Shown here: one piece after another, positions 46,265 through 55,901 of the stretch
Layout: every line of letters begins with the position of its first letter
Position numbering within the stretch: the first letter of the stretch is position 1
DNA from: Astrobacterium formosum
GTDB lineage: Bacteria; Pseudomonadota; Alphaproteobacteria; Rhizobiales; Xanthobacteraceae
Reading direction: 5' to 3'
NCBI GenBank assembly: GCA_030848545.1
Contig: JAVDCA010000024.1
Span: 51,938-115,937, forward strand
DNA: 64,000 bases
Program-made: the position numbers and the translations under genes
The notes under the pieces: generated by a model
Seen by the model: the letters and a program-made list of their open reading frames with translations, nothing else
Told to the model about the DNA's origin: nothing
Database searches by the model: none

Positions 46265-46699
46265 ATGGCTGGGCTGTGCTACGCGTTGGGACGCGTGCTC
46301 GTCTCAATTCTGTTCGTCGTCTCCGGCTACTTGAAATTCATGGGCATCGGTGCGGTCGCACAGACGCTCGCGGCGAAAAACCCGCCGATTCCCGTTGTGC
46401 TCGAGACCTGGACCGGGCTCCCGCGCTTCGAAGTGCTCGGCTACGCCTTGGCGTTGATCGAGGTCTTGTGCGGAATCATGGTCATGATCGGATTCAAGGC
46501 GCGGTTCGCGGCGGCCGTGCTGGCACTGGCCACCATCGGCATGGTCCTGGTCGGTCTCGACGTCTCCACCTGGCAGGTCGCGTTGCGCACCGCCGTCCAG
46601 GCGCCTTTCCTGCAGAGCATGGCGACCATCGGTGGGCTGCTCTTGGTTGCCGCCGCAGGTGCCGGGCCATGGTCGTTCGATCGCCGCTCGCAGGCGTGA
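46265..46699 (+). CDS. DoxX family membrane protein
   Basis: A 144-residue four-helix membrane protein: GRVLVSILFVVSGYLKF at the N-terminus, VLGYALALIEVLCGIMVMIG, and MATIGGLLLVAAAGAG near the end match DoxX-type proteins. Biochemical role unknown; relatives sit in quinone- or thiol-linked membrane complexes. The ATG at 46265 is preferred over the open extension to 46247. Confidence 0.8.
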   Translation: MAGLCYALGRVLVSILFVVSGYLKFMGIGAVAQTLAAKNPPIPVVLETWTGLPRFEVLGYALALIEVLCGIMVMIGFKARFAAAVLALATIGMVLVGLDVSTWQVALRTAVQAPFLQSMATIGGLLLVAAAGAGPWSFDRRSQA

Positions 46700-46733
46700 G
46701 CCAAGGCCGCAAGAGCTTGTGAGTTCTTTTTTG

Positions 46734-46757
46734 ATCCGGCCACCTACCTGGCCGGAT
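46734..46757. other. Perfect hairpin overlapping the stop codon of the DUF2336 gene
   Basis: ATCCGGCCA / TGGCCGGAT, 9 bp with a 6-nt loop. The T-run lies on its left side in the plus strand, so it is not a standard terminator for either flanking gene. Confidence 0.5.
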
Positions 46758-47847
46758 ATTCGCCTTGGGTCTTGCGGCGCGTTCGATAGAATCCGAGGAC
46801 GCGTTGCGCCGTTTCCGGCTGAAGGCGCATGAAGCTGGTCATCAGTTGTTCGTAGTCCTGGGCGGATATCCCACGCTCGGCCGCCTGCAACAGCAGGATG
46901 GCGCTCGTGGTCGTCCAGGACAGTCCGGCGAACTTGGCCAGGATCAGGGTCACTTCGCCGCCCGAGTCGAGGAGTGCACGCTCGACCACGTCGACTTCCG
47001 TGCCGCACAGGAGTGACAGCGCGACCACGGTGTGTTCGAACTGGCGGCTGCGGGCGAACTGGTAGACCATCGTCTCGTCGAGACGGCGGCCGAAATAGAG
47101 CTCTTCCACCTGCGCCTTCGCCGCCGCGTAATCGGCCGACGCGTTGCGGATCTCGCTGCGCAGCCCGCCTTCCACTTCCGCCACCACGTCCTTGACCGCC
47201 GTGGCGGCGAGCGGGTTGGCGGCGATCAGTTTCTGGCGCACACGGGCGGACGCTCGTTCGATGAGCTGCAGGAAATGATGCCGCGGAATGTCGCGCCGGG
47301 CGCCGATCTGGGTCGCCAGGGCTTCATCGGCGCTGGAGCGCGAAACCAGGGTGCGAAAGCCGTTGTCGGAGAAGCGAGCCCCGGTGTTCCTCACGATCGA
47401 TTGAACGACGTCGCGGTCGCCGCGCTCCACCAGAACGTCGGTCACCGTCTCGGGGAGCGACATGCGTTGCGAGATCGCGAGCAGGTGCTGCTGGCTCTTG
47501 CTGCGCGCATTGGCCAGGAGGTCGGCCTCGCTGATGCGCTCCGAACCACGCAGGACGGGGCTGGCCACCGAAATGTCGTCATGGAAGGCAAGTTCGCGCA
47601 CGACCCGGCGCGGAGCATTGGCCAGGGGAGCGATCCGGCTGGACAGGCGGGCGAGGGACTTGGCTTCGATGCGTGCCGTGATCTTGAGCAGGACGTCGTC
47701 GAACAGGTCGATCTGTTCTTCGGAATAGCTGTCGGCGCCGTTGACGAACAGGTCGGTGACGCGTCCCAGCGTCACGATGCGCTGCGAGCTCGAGCCCGAA
47801 GCGAGCGCATCCTCGAGTTCGTGGATCAGTGAAACGGTCGTCGCCAT
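46744..47847 (-). CDS. DUF2336 domain-containing protein
   Basis: A 367-residue, all-helical, repeat-like cytoplasmic protein. Parts such as RIVTLGRVTDLFVNGADSYS, IAPLANAPRRVVRELAFHDD, and FSDNGFRTLVSRSSADEALA match DUF2336, a family largely confined to alphaproteobacteria and built of HEAT-like helices. Function unknown; in some species relatives are linked to developmental or stress signalling. Converges with the DoxX gene; single transcription unit. Confidence 0.85.
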   Translation of the reverse strand: MATTVSLIHELEDALASGSSSQRIVTLGRVTDLFVNGADSYSEEQIDLFDDVLLKITARIEAKSLARLSSRIAPLANAPRRVVRELAFHDDISVASPVLRGSERISEADLLANARSKSQQHLLAISQRMSLPETVTDVLVERGDRDVVQSIVRNTGARFSDNGFRTLVSRSSADEALATQIGARRDIPRHHFLQLIERASARVRQKLIAANPLAATAVKDVVAEVEGGLRSEIRNASADYAAAKAQVEELYFGRRLDETMVYQFARSRQFEHTVVALSLLCGTEVDVVERALLDSGGEVTLILAKFAGLSWTTTSAILLLQAAERGISAQDYEQLMTSFMRLQPETAQRVLGFYRTRRKTQGEYPAR

Positions 47848-48118
47848 CTGGACCCGTCAGCGCCGTCGCTTGGCGCGCCCAATTCCTGTGCGTTCGCGCG
47901 GAGCGGGGCAGTCCCGTCCGTCGTCGAGAGCGCCCGAAACCCATGGTGAGCGCCCGGTGCGTGACCGTAAATTCACCTAGCCGAACGCGCCCTGATGGGG
48001 GCGATTATGGGCGGGCAACCGTGAAGAAACGATTTCCCCGATCGCGAAAGATGGACCCGCCTGGGCGTCTCGCCGTTTGCGGGCAGTGATCGCTGGCGGA
48101 ATTGGTCTTTAAGCCCGC

Positions 48119-48508
48119 TCAGCGCAGCCATCGCGCTCGCGCGAGCGGGCGCATGGCCGGCGCGATCCCGGCATGGCGCTGGATTTCCACAGGGACCTTG
48201 TAGTGATCGACGATCAATTGAACGTCGAAGAGTCCGCAGGATTCCCGTTGTACGATGAAGCACCAGTAGGCATCGGCCGCCGCCATCACCAACTGCGTCC
48301 TCAAGCCGCGATCCGCCGGGCCGTCCTCGTCCAACGCTCCGGCAGCATCGAAATCGGTCAAAGCCTGCAATGCGGCCTCGAGCTGCCGTCCAAGTCGCCC
48401 GAGTGCGCTGGCCATTTCCTGCGCCAGCTCGAGGTCGAGCTCGCTGGCCGGCGTCCCGCGGCCGGGCAAACGGAGGCGTGGGCCGAGATGACGCATGTCG
48501 GGTGTCAT
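48119..48508 (-). CDS. Small conserved hypothetical protein (resembles DUF6665)
   Basis: A 129-residue protein, no membrane segment. LAQEMASALGRLGRQLEAAL and the block AADAYWCFIVQRESCGLFDV followed by VDHYKVPVEIQRHAG look like a conserved family that I recall as DUF6665, found in Rhizobiales. Function unknown. The ATG at 48508 is used; a second ATG at 48496 has the better-spaced GAGGA and would remove four residues. The frame is open much further upstream, but that part is incoherent. Confidence 0.55.
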   Translation of the reverse strand: MTPDMRHLGPRLRLPGRGTPASELDLELAQEMASALGRLGRQLEAALQALTDFDAAGALDEDGPADRGLRTQLVMAAADAYWCFIVQRESCGLFDVQLIVDHYKVPVEIQRHAGIAPAMRPLARARWLR

Positions 48509-48601
48509 CCTCGTTCTCGGTGCCCAAACCTGGTGGATCGTAACCGGGAAGTCGAGCGTTGAGGTCGGAGCGGGGAGGGACCAGAACGACGGAGTGTCAC
48601 C

Positions 48602-48895
48602 ATGGATGATCAAGGCGGATGGTTGTGGGCGGTGATCAACATCGCCTTTGTGGCCGGATTGGGGGCGGCGCTGGCCTATGGAATCTTCGCTTGGCGCCGC
48701 CGCAGCTGCGATCGGGCGGTGGAGCAGGTGAGGGACCATGCCACGCTGAGGAATTACGACCAGGGCGGCAGCCGGCCCGAGGCTCCGAAGTCGCCCCGCG
48801 TGCCGGAGCAGGGCGCCCCGATCGCGGCGGAAGATGCCGGGCCGAGCGGCGCTAGAAAACCGCCAGATAGCGCAGCAACGACAGCACGCCGATGA
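48602..48895 (+). CDS. Hypothetical protein with one N-terminal membrane helix
   Basis: A 97-residue protein: one helix at about 7-28 (WAVINIAFVAGLGAALAYGI), a basic Arg/Cys patch, then a low-complexity Pro/Ala/Gly tail. GGAG lies 7 nt before the ATG. Its 3' end overlaps the oppositely oriented Thivi_2564-like gene by 44 bp, so the tail region may not be under strong selection. Not recognised. Confidence 0.5.
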   Translation: MDDQGGWLWAVINIAFVAGLGAALAYGIFAWRRRSCDRAVEQVRDHATLRNYDQGGSRPEAPKSPRVPEQGAPIAAEDAGPSGARKPPDSAATTARR

Positions 48896-49013
48896 TGATG
48901 ACCACCACCCGCACGATCTGCTTGGCGCGACCATCGATGGGCAGGATATTGACCAGATAGAGAACGAGAATGATCACCACGAAGGTGATGAGGACGCTGA
49001 TCAGCAGCGACAT
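48852..49013 (-). CDS. Tiny two-helix membrane protein (Thivi_2564-like family)
   Basis: A 53-residue protein starting MSLLISVLITFVVIIL and ending with a second helix, VVVIIIGVLSLLRYL, joined by LPIDGRAKQIVR. This strongly conserved pattern is known from many proteobacteria as the Thivi_2564 membrane family; function unknown. The ATG at 49013 has GAGGACC upstream. The 3' part overlaps the plus-strand hypothetical gene (48852-48895). Confidence 0.8.
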   Translation of the reverse strand: MSLLISVLITFVVIILVLYLVNILPIDGRAKQIVRVVVIIIGVLSLLRYLAVF

Positions 49014-49400
49014 AGCAAGGTCCTCGCAAGCCCAGCCGGAATGAGCTTCGTGGCGCGCTGGTCGAAGCCGGCATCGGGGCAGCTGGGATTGCGCGCCGGC
49101 TTCAAGAACGCCGATTGGCGTGTCTTGGTTCCGGCGACGGAACAAGGTGTGGCGGGTGTCAGCGTTTTGAGAGCGGCACCAACGTCACCTGTTTCGTCAT
49201 TGAGAGCGCGGTGCGCCAAAGGTTTGAGGCCACTCAGCTTCGCTCTCCGCCTATTCTATTCAGCCTATTCTATAAGGAGTGGCCTACGTGGCATCGTAGG
49301 GATGCCGCACCTCACCAATGGCGATCCGGCAATGGAGCGCGCCACGTTCGGACCACGCTGCAGCATGTAAACCGGGGCTGGCTGGCCGCCGGTGCCGGCG
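49014..49400. other. Intergenic region between two small minus-strand genes
   Basis: About 390 bp without a gene. Contains a near-tandem CCTATTCTAT repeat at 49251-49273, followed by AAGGAG, but any frame behind it stops within a few codons. Confidence 0.45.
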
Positions 49401-49577
49401 TCACGCCGCCTCGGCGAGCCAGGCGTCGCGCACCGGCCACTCGTGGGTCTGCCCGCAGGCCGGACATTTGGCCCGCACCATATGCGAACGGATTCGCAGC
49501 AAAGTGCCGATTTCGCTTTCGATTCCCAGGTCGACGCCGTTGCGTGTCTTGGGGCAGATGAAAATGAGGCGTTCCAT
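49401..49577 (-). CDS. Small zinc-ribbon-like hypothetical protein
   Basis: A 58-residue protein: MERLIFICPKTRNGVDLGIE at the start, then AKCPACGQTHEWPVRDAWL. The CP and CPAC pairs suggest a rubredoxin-like zinc knuckle. I have seen similar short proteins in Bradyrhizobium-type genomes; function unknown. GGGAGA lies 8 nt before the ATG at 49577. Confidence 0.65.
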   Translation of the reverse strand: MERLIFICPKTRNGVDLGIESEIGTLLRIRSHMVRAKCPACGQTHEWPVRDAWLAEAA

Positions 49578-49651
49578 CGTCGTCTCCCGTGGCCTGTGAT
49601 GACAATGCGGCTCGCACGGGCCGGTTCCGATCCCGGTCGTGTCGGCTCCGC

Positions 49652-50506
49652 TCACACCGGCGTGAGGCGGATCCGCGTCCCCCAGGGGTCGCTCGGATGA
49701 TCCGGGTCCGCCTCCGCGGCGGCGAGGCGCCGCACAATGGCGGCATGGCATTCGCCGTCGGCCACGAACTCCAGCCAGGAAAGGCCGGTCCGGTCCGGAT
49801 CGCGCAGGGGGGCACCGGCGCTGCGCCAGCTATTGACGGCCACATGATGATGGTAGCGGCCTGACGACAGGAATACGGCGCCGCGCATCCTGGCGGTCAC
49901 GTCGAAACCGAGAATCTCGCCATAAAATCGTTGCGCGACGTCGAGATCGCCGACTCGCAAGTGGACGTGGCCGATGCGCATTCCCTCCGGGGCGTCTCGA
50001 TACAGTGTCTCGCCATTAACGGATGCCAGGAGGCCGTTCACGTCGAGCGGCTCGGTGGTGATCCTGATCGCCTCGCCGTCGCGCCGCCATTGCGCGGCGG
50101 GTCTGTCGGCATAGACCTCGACGCCATTGCCCTCGGGATCGTCAAGGTAGACGGCTTCGGAGACGTGATGGTCGGCGACGCCGGTCAGGGCCGGCCCCCG
50201 GGTCGCGAGATTGCGCAGGAAACGGGCGAGATCCGCCCGCGTCGGCATCAGAAAGGCGGCGTGAAACAGGCCGGCCGTACGCGGGTCGTCGATCCGGGCC
50301 GTCGGTTGGTGTTCGAGCACGAGCAGGACAGTGCCGCCGACACCCAGGCTTGCGCCAGTTCGATCACGCACCAGAACGTCGAGGCCGATCGTGTCGCGAT
50401 AAAAAGCGACCATCGCTTCGATGTCGCGCACGCGCAGGCCGACGGCCCCGACCCGCAGGGGCGTTGCGCCGGGGACTGGTGAGTTGAACTCTGCTTCGTT
50501 GGCCAT
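49652..50506 (-). CDS. VOC family protein with two glyoxalase/extradiol-dioxygenase modules (CatE type)
   Basis: A 284-residue protein with two vicinal-oxygen-chelate domains. The first begins [20 protein letters not shown] and contains [20 protein letters not shown]; the second begins [20 protein letters not shown] and contains [12 protein letters not shown]. His and Glu metal ligands of the CatE-type catechol 2,3-dioxygenase/glyoxalase fold are present. Substrate unknown. Divergent from gatC. Confidence 0.85.
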   Translation of the reverse strand: MANEAEFNSPVPGATPLRVGAVGLRVRDIEAMVAFYRDTIGLDVLVRDRTGASLGVGGTVLLVLEHQPTARIDDPRTAGLFHAAFLMPTRADLARFLRNLATRGPALTGVADHHVSEAVYLDDPEGNGVEVYADRPAAQWRRDGEAIRITTEPLDVNGLLASVNGETLYRDAPEGMRIGHVHLRVGDLDVAQRFYGEILGFDVTARMRGAVFLSSGRYHHHVAVNSWRSAGAPLRDPDRTGLSWLEFVADGECHAAIVRRLAAAEADPDHPSDPWGTRIRLTPV

Positions 50507-50680
50507 GAATCACATGTGGGCCGCCGCCCGGGGCACGACAATCTGCACGTCTGCAAGCAAACCCGGGCGTGCCGACAATCTCCGCCACCCCTTTTGCGGT
50601 TCGGTTGCGCCGCCAAAGCCCGACCTGCTATAGCGGCATCGTGCCGGCAGGGTATGCCGGCGGTTTTGCACGGGGTTTCC

Positions 50681-50968
50681 ATGTCCGTCGATGCCGCGAC
50701 TGTCCGTCGCATCGCCCGCTTGGCGCGGATCGCCGTCGCCGACGACGAGATCGAGCATCTGGCCGGCGAGCTCAACAACATCCTGGCGTTCGTCGAACAG
50801 CTGTCCGAGGTCGACGTGGCCTCCGTCGAGGCGATGACGTCGGTGACCCCGATGGCGATCAGGATGCGGGCCGACGTGGTCACCGACGGCGGCATACCCG
50901 GTGCCGTGACCCAGAACGCCCCGGTCCGCGAGGACCATTATTTCGTTGTGCCGAAGGTGGTCGAATGA
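50681..50968 (+). CDS. gatC: Asp-tRNA(Asn)/Glu-tRNA(Gln) amidotransferase subunit C
   Basis: A 95-residue Gat[21 protein letters not shown] then [18 protein letters not shown], ending [13 protein letters not shown]. It clamps GatA to GatB. Start ATG 50681. Followed by two tiny coupled genes and gatA, with gatB further on, so the GatCAB set is complete in this window. Confidence 0.94.
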   Translation: MSVDAATVRRIARLARIAVADDEIEHLAGELNNILAFVEQLSEVDVASVEAMTSVTPMAIRMRADVVTDGGIPGAVTQNAPVREDHYFVVPKVVE

Positions 50969-51032
50969 GCGCTCGACGATCCGTGATGGCGCCATCCAGG
51001 CGTGCCGTTCGGCCGTGCGAGAGACTGGCCTG

Positions 51033-51236
51033 ATGTGCGATCTCTGCAATCGAGCCGATCTAGCCGCCGCCTATCGCAAGGGCGGCAGGTCGAAAAAGCG
51101 TTCGCTGCCGTGCCGGAACGAAGTCCTGCTGGCCGACCTCGTGGTTCGCAGCGCCCCCATCGCGCCGGCCGCGCAACCTTTCCGTCGGCGGCGCAGTCCC
51201 GCGAGCTCCGCGCAACCGCGACGTGAGGTGCGCTGA
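51033..51236 (+). CDS. Tiny MCxxC protein between gatC and gatA (first copy)
   Basis: A 67-residue basic protein beginning MCDLCNRADLAAAYRKGGR. GAGAG precedes the ATG. Its stop codon overlaps the start of the next tiny gene (TGATG), whose protein begins with the same MCxxC and the helix (A/G)-D/E-L-x-AAY. The tail is Arg/Ser/Pro-rich and low in complexity. Not recognised as a named family; the coupled arrangement and shared N-terminal motif argue that it is a real gene. Confidence 0.55.
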   Translation: MCDLCNRADLAAAYRKGGRSKKRSLPCRNEVLLADLVVRSAPIAPAAQPFRRRRSPASSAQPRREVR

Positions 51237-51430
51237 TGTGTCAGGCATGCATCGAGGGCGAATTGTGGGCCGCATACCAGTGCGAAATGGCGACGCGTGC
51301 TGCCGCGACTTGCCGGAATGACGGGGCGCCGCAAGATCCGGCGACGACCAATGGCGAGCTTGCCGCCCATGCCGGGTCGACGAGCGCGCCTACGCCCCGC
51401 GCGGGCGCGACGGAGCCGATCCGAACATGA
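51236..51430 (+). CDS. Tiny MCxxC protein between gatC and gatA (second copy)
   Basis: A 64-residue protein beginning [20 protein letters not shown], with a low-complexity Ala/Thr/Pro tail. GAGGTG lies 5 nt upstream of the ATG, which overlaps the previous stop; its own TGA overlaps the gatA start as ATGA. Related to the preceding protein at the N-terminus only. The CxxC could bind metal or act as a redox pair. Function unknown. Confidence 0.6.
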   Translation: MCQACIEGELWAAYQCEMATRAAATCRNDGAPQDPATTNGELAAHAGSTSAPTPRAGATEPIRT

Positions 51431-52917
51431 GTGACCTGACGTCCATGACCCTTGCGCAGGCGCGCGACGCGCTGCGCCAGCGGAAGGTGTCCGCCACCGA
51501 ACTCACCGATGCTCATCTGGCCGCCATGGAAGCGGCTCGCCCGCTCAATGCCTTTGTGCTGGAGACCACCGCCGAGGCCCGTGTCATGGCGGCGCGGTCG
51601 GAGGACCGGCTGAGGGGCGGCGAGGCTGGACCTCTCGAGGGAATTCCGGTCGGCGTAAAGGACATGTTCTGCACCGCCGGGGTGCGCACGACGGCGAGTT
51701 CGCGGATTCTCGAGACGTTCGTCCCCACCTACGAGTCGACCGTCACCGCCAATCTGTGGCGCGACGGCGCCGTGATGCTCGGCAAGCTCAACAACGACGA
51801 GTTCGCCATGGGCTCGTCCAACGAAACATCGTGCTTCGGTCCGGTGGTGTCGCCGTGGCGGCGCCGCGGCTCCGATACGAAGCTGGTGCCCGGCGGCTCG
51901 TCGGGCGGGTCGGCGGCGGCGGTGGCGGCCGAACTCTGCCTCGGTGCCACCGGCACCGACACCGGCGGCTCGATCCGCCAGCCGGCGGCGTTCAACGGCA
52001 TCGTCGGCATGAAGCCGACCTATGGCCGCTGCTCCCGCTATGGCGTGATCGCGTATGCGTCGTCGCTCGACCAGGCCGGGCCGTTCGGCCGCACGGTGCG
52101 CGACGCCGCCATCCTGCTGCGCTCGATGGCCGGCTTCGATCCCAAGGACACCACCTCGGTCGATCGGCCTGTGGGGGACTACGAGGCGGCGGTGGGGCGC
52201 TCGGTCAAGGGCATGAAGATCGGCATTCCGAAGGAATATCGGATGCCCGGCATGCCGGCCGACATCGAACGCCTGTGGGATCGTGGTGCCGAGCAATTGA
52301 AAGCGGCGGGCGCCGAGATCGTCGAAGTGTCGCTGCCCCACGCCAAATATGCGCTGGCGGCCTACTATATCGTGGCGCCGGCGGAGGCATCCTCCAACCT
52401 CGCCCGCTACGACGGCGTGCGCTACGGGGTGCGTGTTCCCGGCCGCGACATCATCGATATGTACGAGAAAACACGGCGGGCTGGATTCGGCCCCGAGGTG
52501 CGCCGGCGCATCATGATCGGCACCTATGTGCTGTCGGCCGGTTACTACGACGCCTATTATCTCAGGGCCCAGAAGGTGCGCACGCTGGTCCGGCGCGACT
52601 TCGAGACCTGTTTTGCCGATGGGGTGAATGCCATCCTGGCGCCGGCCACGCCGTCGCCGGCTTTCGGCATCGGCGAGAAATCCTCCGGCGATCCTGTGGA
52701 AATGTACCTGAACGACGTGTTCACCGTGACGGTGAATCTAGCCGGTCTGCCGGGGCTCGCGGTGCCGGGTGGACTCGATGCGCAGGGCCTGCCGCTCGGT
52801 CTGCAGTTGATCGGCCGTCCATTCGACGAGGAGACGCTGTTCTCGCTCGGCGAGGTGATCGAGCAGGCGACGGGGCGGCTCAAGCCGGAGAAATGGTGGA
52901 CCGGAGCGCGTCCGTGA
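51427..52917 (+). CDS. gatA: Asp-tRNA(Asn)/Glu-tRNA(Gln) amidotransferase subunit A
   Basis: A 496-residue amidase-signature enzyme that releases ammonia from glutamine. The catalytic Lys is in [10 protein letters not shown]; the cis-Ser and Ser nucleophile are in [16 protein letters not shown] and [15 protein letters not shown]; the C-terminal part has [13 protein letters not shown] and [13 protein letters not shown]. The start ATG overlaps the stop of the tiny gene before it. Confidence 0.96.
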   Translation: MSDLTSMTLAQARDALRQRKVSATELTDAHLAAMEAARPLNAFVLETTAEARVMAARSEDRLRGGEAGPLEGIPVGVKDMFCTAGVRTTASSRILETFVPTYESTVTANLWRDGAVMLGKLNNDEFAMGSSNETSCFGPVVSPWRRRGSDTKLVPGGSSGGSAAAVAAELCLGATGTDTGGSIRQPAAFNGIVGMKPTYGRCSRYGVIAYASSLDQAGPFGRTVRDAAILLRSMAGFDPKDTTSVDRPVGDYEAAVGRSVKGMKIGIPKEYRMPGMPADIERLWDRGAEQLKAAGAEIVEVSLPHAKYALAAYYIVAPAEASSNLARYDGVRYGVRVPGRDIIDMYEKTRRAGFGPEVRRRIMIGTYVLSAGYYDAYYLRAQKVRTLVRRDFETCFADGVNAILAPATPSPAFGIGEKSSGDPVEMYLNDVFTVTVNLAGLPGLAVPGGLDAQGLPLGLQLIGRPFDEETLFSLGEVIEQATGRLKPEKWWTGARP

Positions 52918-53188
52918 CCGCAGATCGCCCCCGGGACTTCGTGTTCCTGCGAAGCGACGTCTGACAATCCCGACAAGCGGAAGGCGCGACAGATAAAATC
53001 GCTGAACATCCGGTATTCGACTGGATGAAAGGCACGGCTACCATTCTGCCGGGGTTCGATCTCACTGAGCCTGCCGATCCCGAATGGGGCGCTCGAATCG
53101 CCGATTCCGGGAGATAAATGGAACCTGCGGCGGGGCGTCCCGTTATTGGAACTGGAGAGAGCCGGTCCCAAACGGAGACGCTTGAACC

Positions 53189-54310
53189 ATGCCTGTCGAC
53201 GACATGACGCCCGACGAGCCGAATACGAAGCCGGAGCCGCCGATCGAAGAGCTTCTTGCCTCCGACGAACTGGCGGAGGCGATCGAGAACGACGACTACC
53301 GGCGTCTTCTCGACTGCATGCCGGTGGGGATCGCCATCGCCCGTGGCGGCGGCGTACGTGAGCGCATCGTGTACGCCAATCCCAAGTTCGCGAGCATCAT
53401 CGGACAGCCTCTGGCGGAGTTCGTAAGCGCCGACTGGTCCGATTTCGATCAGTTCCGCCATGAAGATACCCCGACACTGACGCTCGGGGCCGCCGTGCGG
53501 GATGGCGAGGATTTCCTCGGCACCTTCCGGCTCGACCGCCCGGATGCGAAGTTCACGCTCGTTCAGGCCTATGCCGGACAAGTCGACCCGCAGGCCGGGA
53601 CCGACACCCATCGCATCCTGGCGATCATCGACGTGACCGATCGCGAGCGCGCCCAGCGGGACGATGCCGAACGCCGCATCCGTGACAAGGACATGCTGCT
53701 CCGCGAACTGCAGCATCGGGTCAAGAACAACCTGCAACTGATCACGGCGTTGATCCGGCTGGAGGCGCGGACCGTGCGTCCGGACGAGTCCGGGATCCTG
53801 GCCCGCCTCGCCGGGCGGATCGAATCGCTCGCTCTGCTCTACCAGACATTGTCGTCGGATAAGTTCGGCGACGAGCTCGACCTGGGCACCTACCTGTCGC
53901 AGATCGCATCCGCAGTCGTGCGGACGCACACGCTGCCCGGCATCGAGTTGGAGCTCAAGGTGATCTACGCGCCGGCCTCGATCAATGTCGCGATGCCGGT
54001 CGGCCTGCTGGTCAACGAAATGCTCACCAATGCCTTCAAGTACGCCTTCACGGGCCGGGAACGCGGCACCGTCACCATCGAGTGCCGGTACGAGGCCCAG
54101 ACTGGGCTTTTCGAAATCTGCGTCGCCGACGACGGCAACGGCATGCCCGACGGCGTCGTTTGGCCGGAACGGGGCAAGCTCGCCGCCCTGATCATGCAGA
54201 CTTTGCGCGAGAATACCGGCGGGCTGACTTTCGAGGTCAAGTCCGGCTTCCAGCAGGGCACCCGGATCGAAATCGCTTTCCTGCACCAGCTTGGCAACAA
54301 GGTGCATTGA
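53189..54310 (+). CDS. PAS-domain sensor histidine kinase, HisKA_2/HWE type
   Basis: A 373-residue soluble kinase: an N-terminal PAS-like domain (about 35-150, VYANPKFASIIGQPLAEFVS), the HisKA_2 dimerisation region with phospho-acceptor His176 in LRELQHRVKNNLQLI, and an HATPase domain with N-box NEMLTNAFKYAF (276-287) and G-box DDGNGMPDGV. Such kinases often control alphaproteobacterial stress (PhyR-type) or light responses. It sits between gatA and gatB on the same strand; no response regulator is adjacent, so it is an orphan inserted in the gat locus. Confidence 0.9.
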   Translation: MPVDDMTPDEPNTKPEPPIEELLASDELAEAIENDDYRRLLDCMPVGIAIARGGGVRERIVYANPKFASIIGQPLAEFVSADWSDFDQFRHEDTPTLTLGAAVRDGEDFLGTFRLDRPDAKFTLVQAYAGQVDPQAGTDTHRILAIIDVTDRERAQRDDAERRIRDKDMLLRELQHRVKNNLQLITALIRLEARTVRPDESGILARLAGRIESLALLYQTLSSDKFGDELDLGTYLSQIASAVVRTHTLPGIELELKVIYAPASINVAMPVGLLVNEMLTNAFKYAFTGRERGTVTIECRYEAQTGLFEICVADDGNGMPDGVVWPERGKLAALIMQTLRENTGGLTFEVKSGFQQGTRIEIAFLHQLGNKVH

Positions 54311-54431
54311 CCGGCAGGGGCGGGCCAAGTTTCGCTGGCCCGCGAACGAGCGGCCTTGATGCGGCCGGCCGGAGGTTCTATCCGATCAGGCAGGCTCATC
54401 GAGGACGGCGGCGCTGCCGCCGCGCACATCC

Positions 54432-55901
54432 ATGAACGTTCATGCCCGGCCCTCCAAGCTTCTCAAGGGCGCCACCGGCGACTGGGAAGTCGTCGTCGGC
54501 ATGGAGATCCATGCCCAGGTGGTCTCGCAGGCGAAGCTGTTTTCGGGGGCGTCCGCCGCCTTCGGGGCCCCGCCGAATGCGCATGTATCGCTGGTCGACG
54601 CCGCCATGCCGGGGATGCTGCCGGTGATCAACGAGGAATGCGTCCGCCAGGCAATCCGCAGCGGCCTCGGCCTGAAGGCGCGCATCAATCTCAGGTCGGT
54701 ATTCGATCGCAAGAACTACTTCTATCCGGACCTCCCGCAGGGCTACCAGATCAGCCAGTACAAGTCGCCCATCGTCGGCGAAGGGGAGGTGGTCGTCCAA
54801 CTCGAAAGCGGCGAGGTGGTTCGCGTCGGCATCGAACGGCTGCACCTCGAACAGGACGCCGGCAAGTCGGTGCACGACCAGCACCCGTCCATGTCCTATG
54901 TGGACCTCAACCGGTCCGGCGTCGCCCTCATGGAGATCGTGAGCAAGCCGGACCTGCGTTCGTCGGACGAGGCCAAGGCTTTCGTGGCCAAGGTGCGCTC
55001 GATCCTGCGCTACCTCGGCACCTGCGACGGCAACATGGAGGAAGGTTCGCTGCGCGCCGACGTCAACGTGTCGGTGCGCCGGCCCGGCGAGGATCTCGGC
55101 ACCCGCTGCGAGATCAAGAACGTCAATTCGATCCGGTTCATCGGCCAGGCGATCGACTACGAAGCGCGCCGGCAGATCGAAGTCATCGAGGACGGCGGCA
55201 CCATCGACCAGGAGACGCGCCTGTTCGATCCCGGCCGCGGCGAGACGCGCTCCATGCGCAGCAAGGAAGAGGCGCACGACTATCGCTATTTCCCCGATCC
55301 CGACCTGCTGCCGCTCGAATTCACGCAAGCCTATGTGGATGAGCTCGCCGCCCAGCTGCCGGAACTGCCGGACGAGAAGAAGGCGAGGTTCGTATCCGTT
55401 TTCGGTCTGTCCGACTACGACGCCGACGTCCTCGTGGCCGAGCGCGGTATCGCCGACTATTACGAGGCGGTCGCAACGGGCCGCGATCCCAAGCTCGCCG
55501 CCAACTGGGTCATCAACGACCTGTTCGGACGCTTGAACAAGGAAGGCAAGGACGTCGCCTCGGCACCGATCGGGCCGAGCCAGCTCGGCACCATCATCGA
55601 CCTGATCACCGAGGGCACCATCTCGGGCAAGATGGCCAAGGACCTGTTCGAGATCGTCTGGGCGGAGGGCGGAGACCCGCGCACGGTCGCCGAGGACCAC
55701 GGAATGAAGCAGGTGACGGACGTCGGCGCCATCGAACGGGTGGTCGCAGAGATCGTCGCCGCCAATCCGGACAAGGCCGAGCAGGCGAAGTCCAATCCCA
55801 AACTCGTCGGCTGGTTCGTCGGTCAGGTGATGAAGGCATCGGGCGGCAAAGCCAACCCGCAAGCCGTCAACGAACTCCTGAAATCCAAGCTCGGGATGTG
55901 A
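54432..55901 (+). CDS. gatB: Asp-tRNA(Asn)/Glu-tRNA(Gln) amidotransferase subunit B
   Basis: A 489-residue Gat[21 protein letters not shown] at the N-terminus, the cradle motif [42 protein letters not shown], and a YqeY-like C-terminal tRNA-binding tail ending [13 protein letters not shown]. It activates the misacylated Asp or Glu on tRNA and amidates it with ammonia from GatA. The start ATG at 54432 is used. Confidence 0.96.
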   Translation: MNVHARPSKLLKGATGDWEVVVGMEIHAQVVSQAKLFSGASAAFGAPPNAHVSLVDAAMPGMLPVINEECVRQAIRSGLGLKARINLRSVFDRKNYFYPDLPQGYQISQYKSPIVGEGEVVVQLESGEVVRVGIERLHLEQDAGKSVHDQHPSMSYVDLNRSGVALMEIVSKPDLRSSDEAKAFVAKVRSILRYLGTCDGNMEEGSLRADVNVSVRRPGEDLGTRCEIKNVNSIRFIGQAIDYEARRQIEVIEDGGTIDQETRLFDPGRGETRSMRSKEEAHDYRYFPDPDLLPLEFTQAYVDELAAQLPELPDEKKARFVSVFGLSDYDADVLVAERGIADYYEAVATGRDPKLAANWVINDLFGRLNKEGKDVASAPIGPSQLGTIIDLITEGTISGKMAKDLFEIVWAEGGDPRTVAEDHGMKQVTDVGAIERVVAEIVAANPDKAEQAKSNPKLVGWFVGQVMKASGGKANPQAVNELLKSKLGM

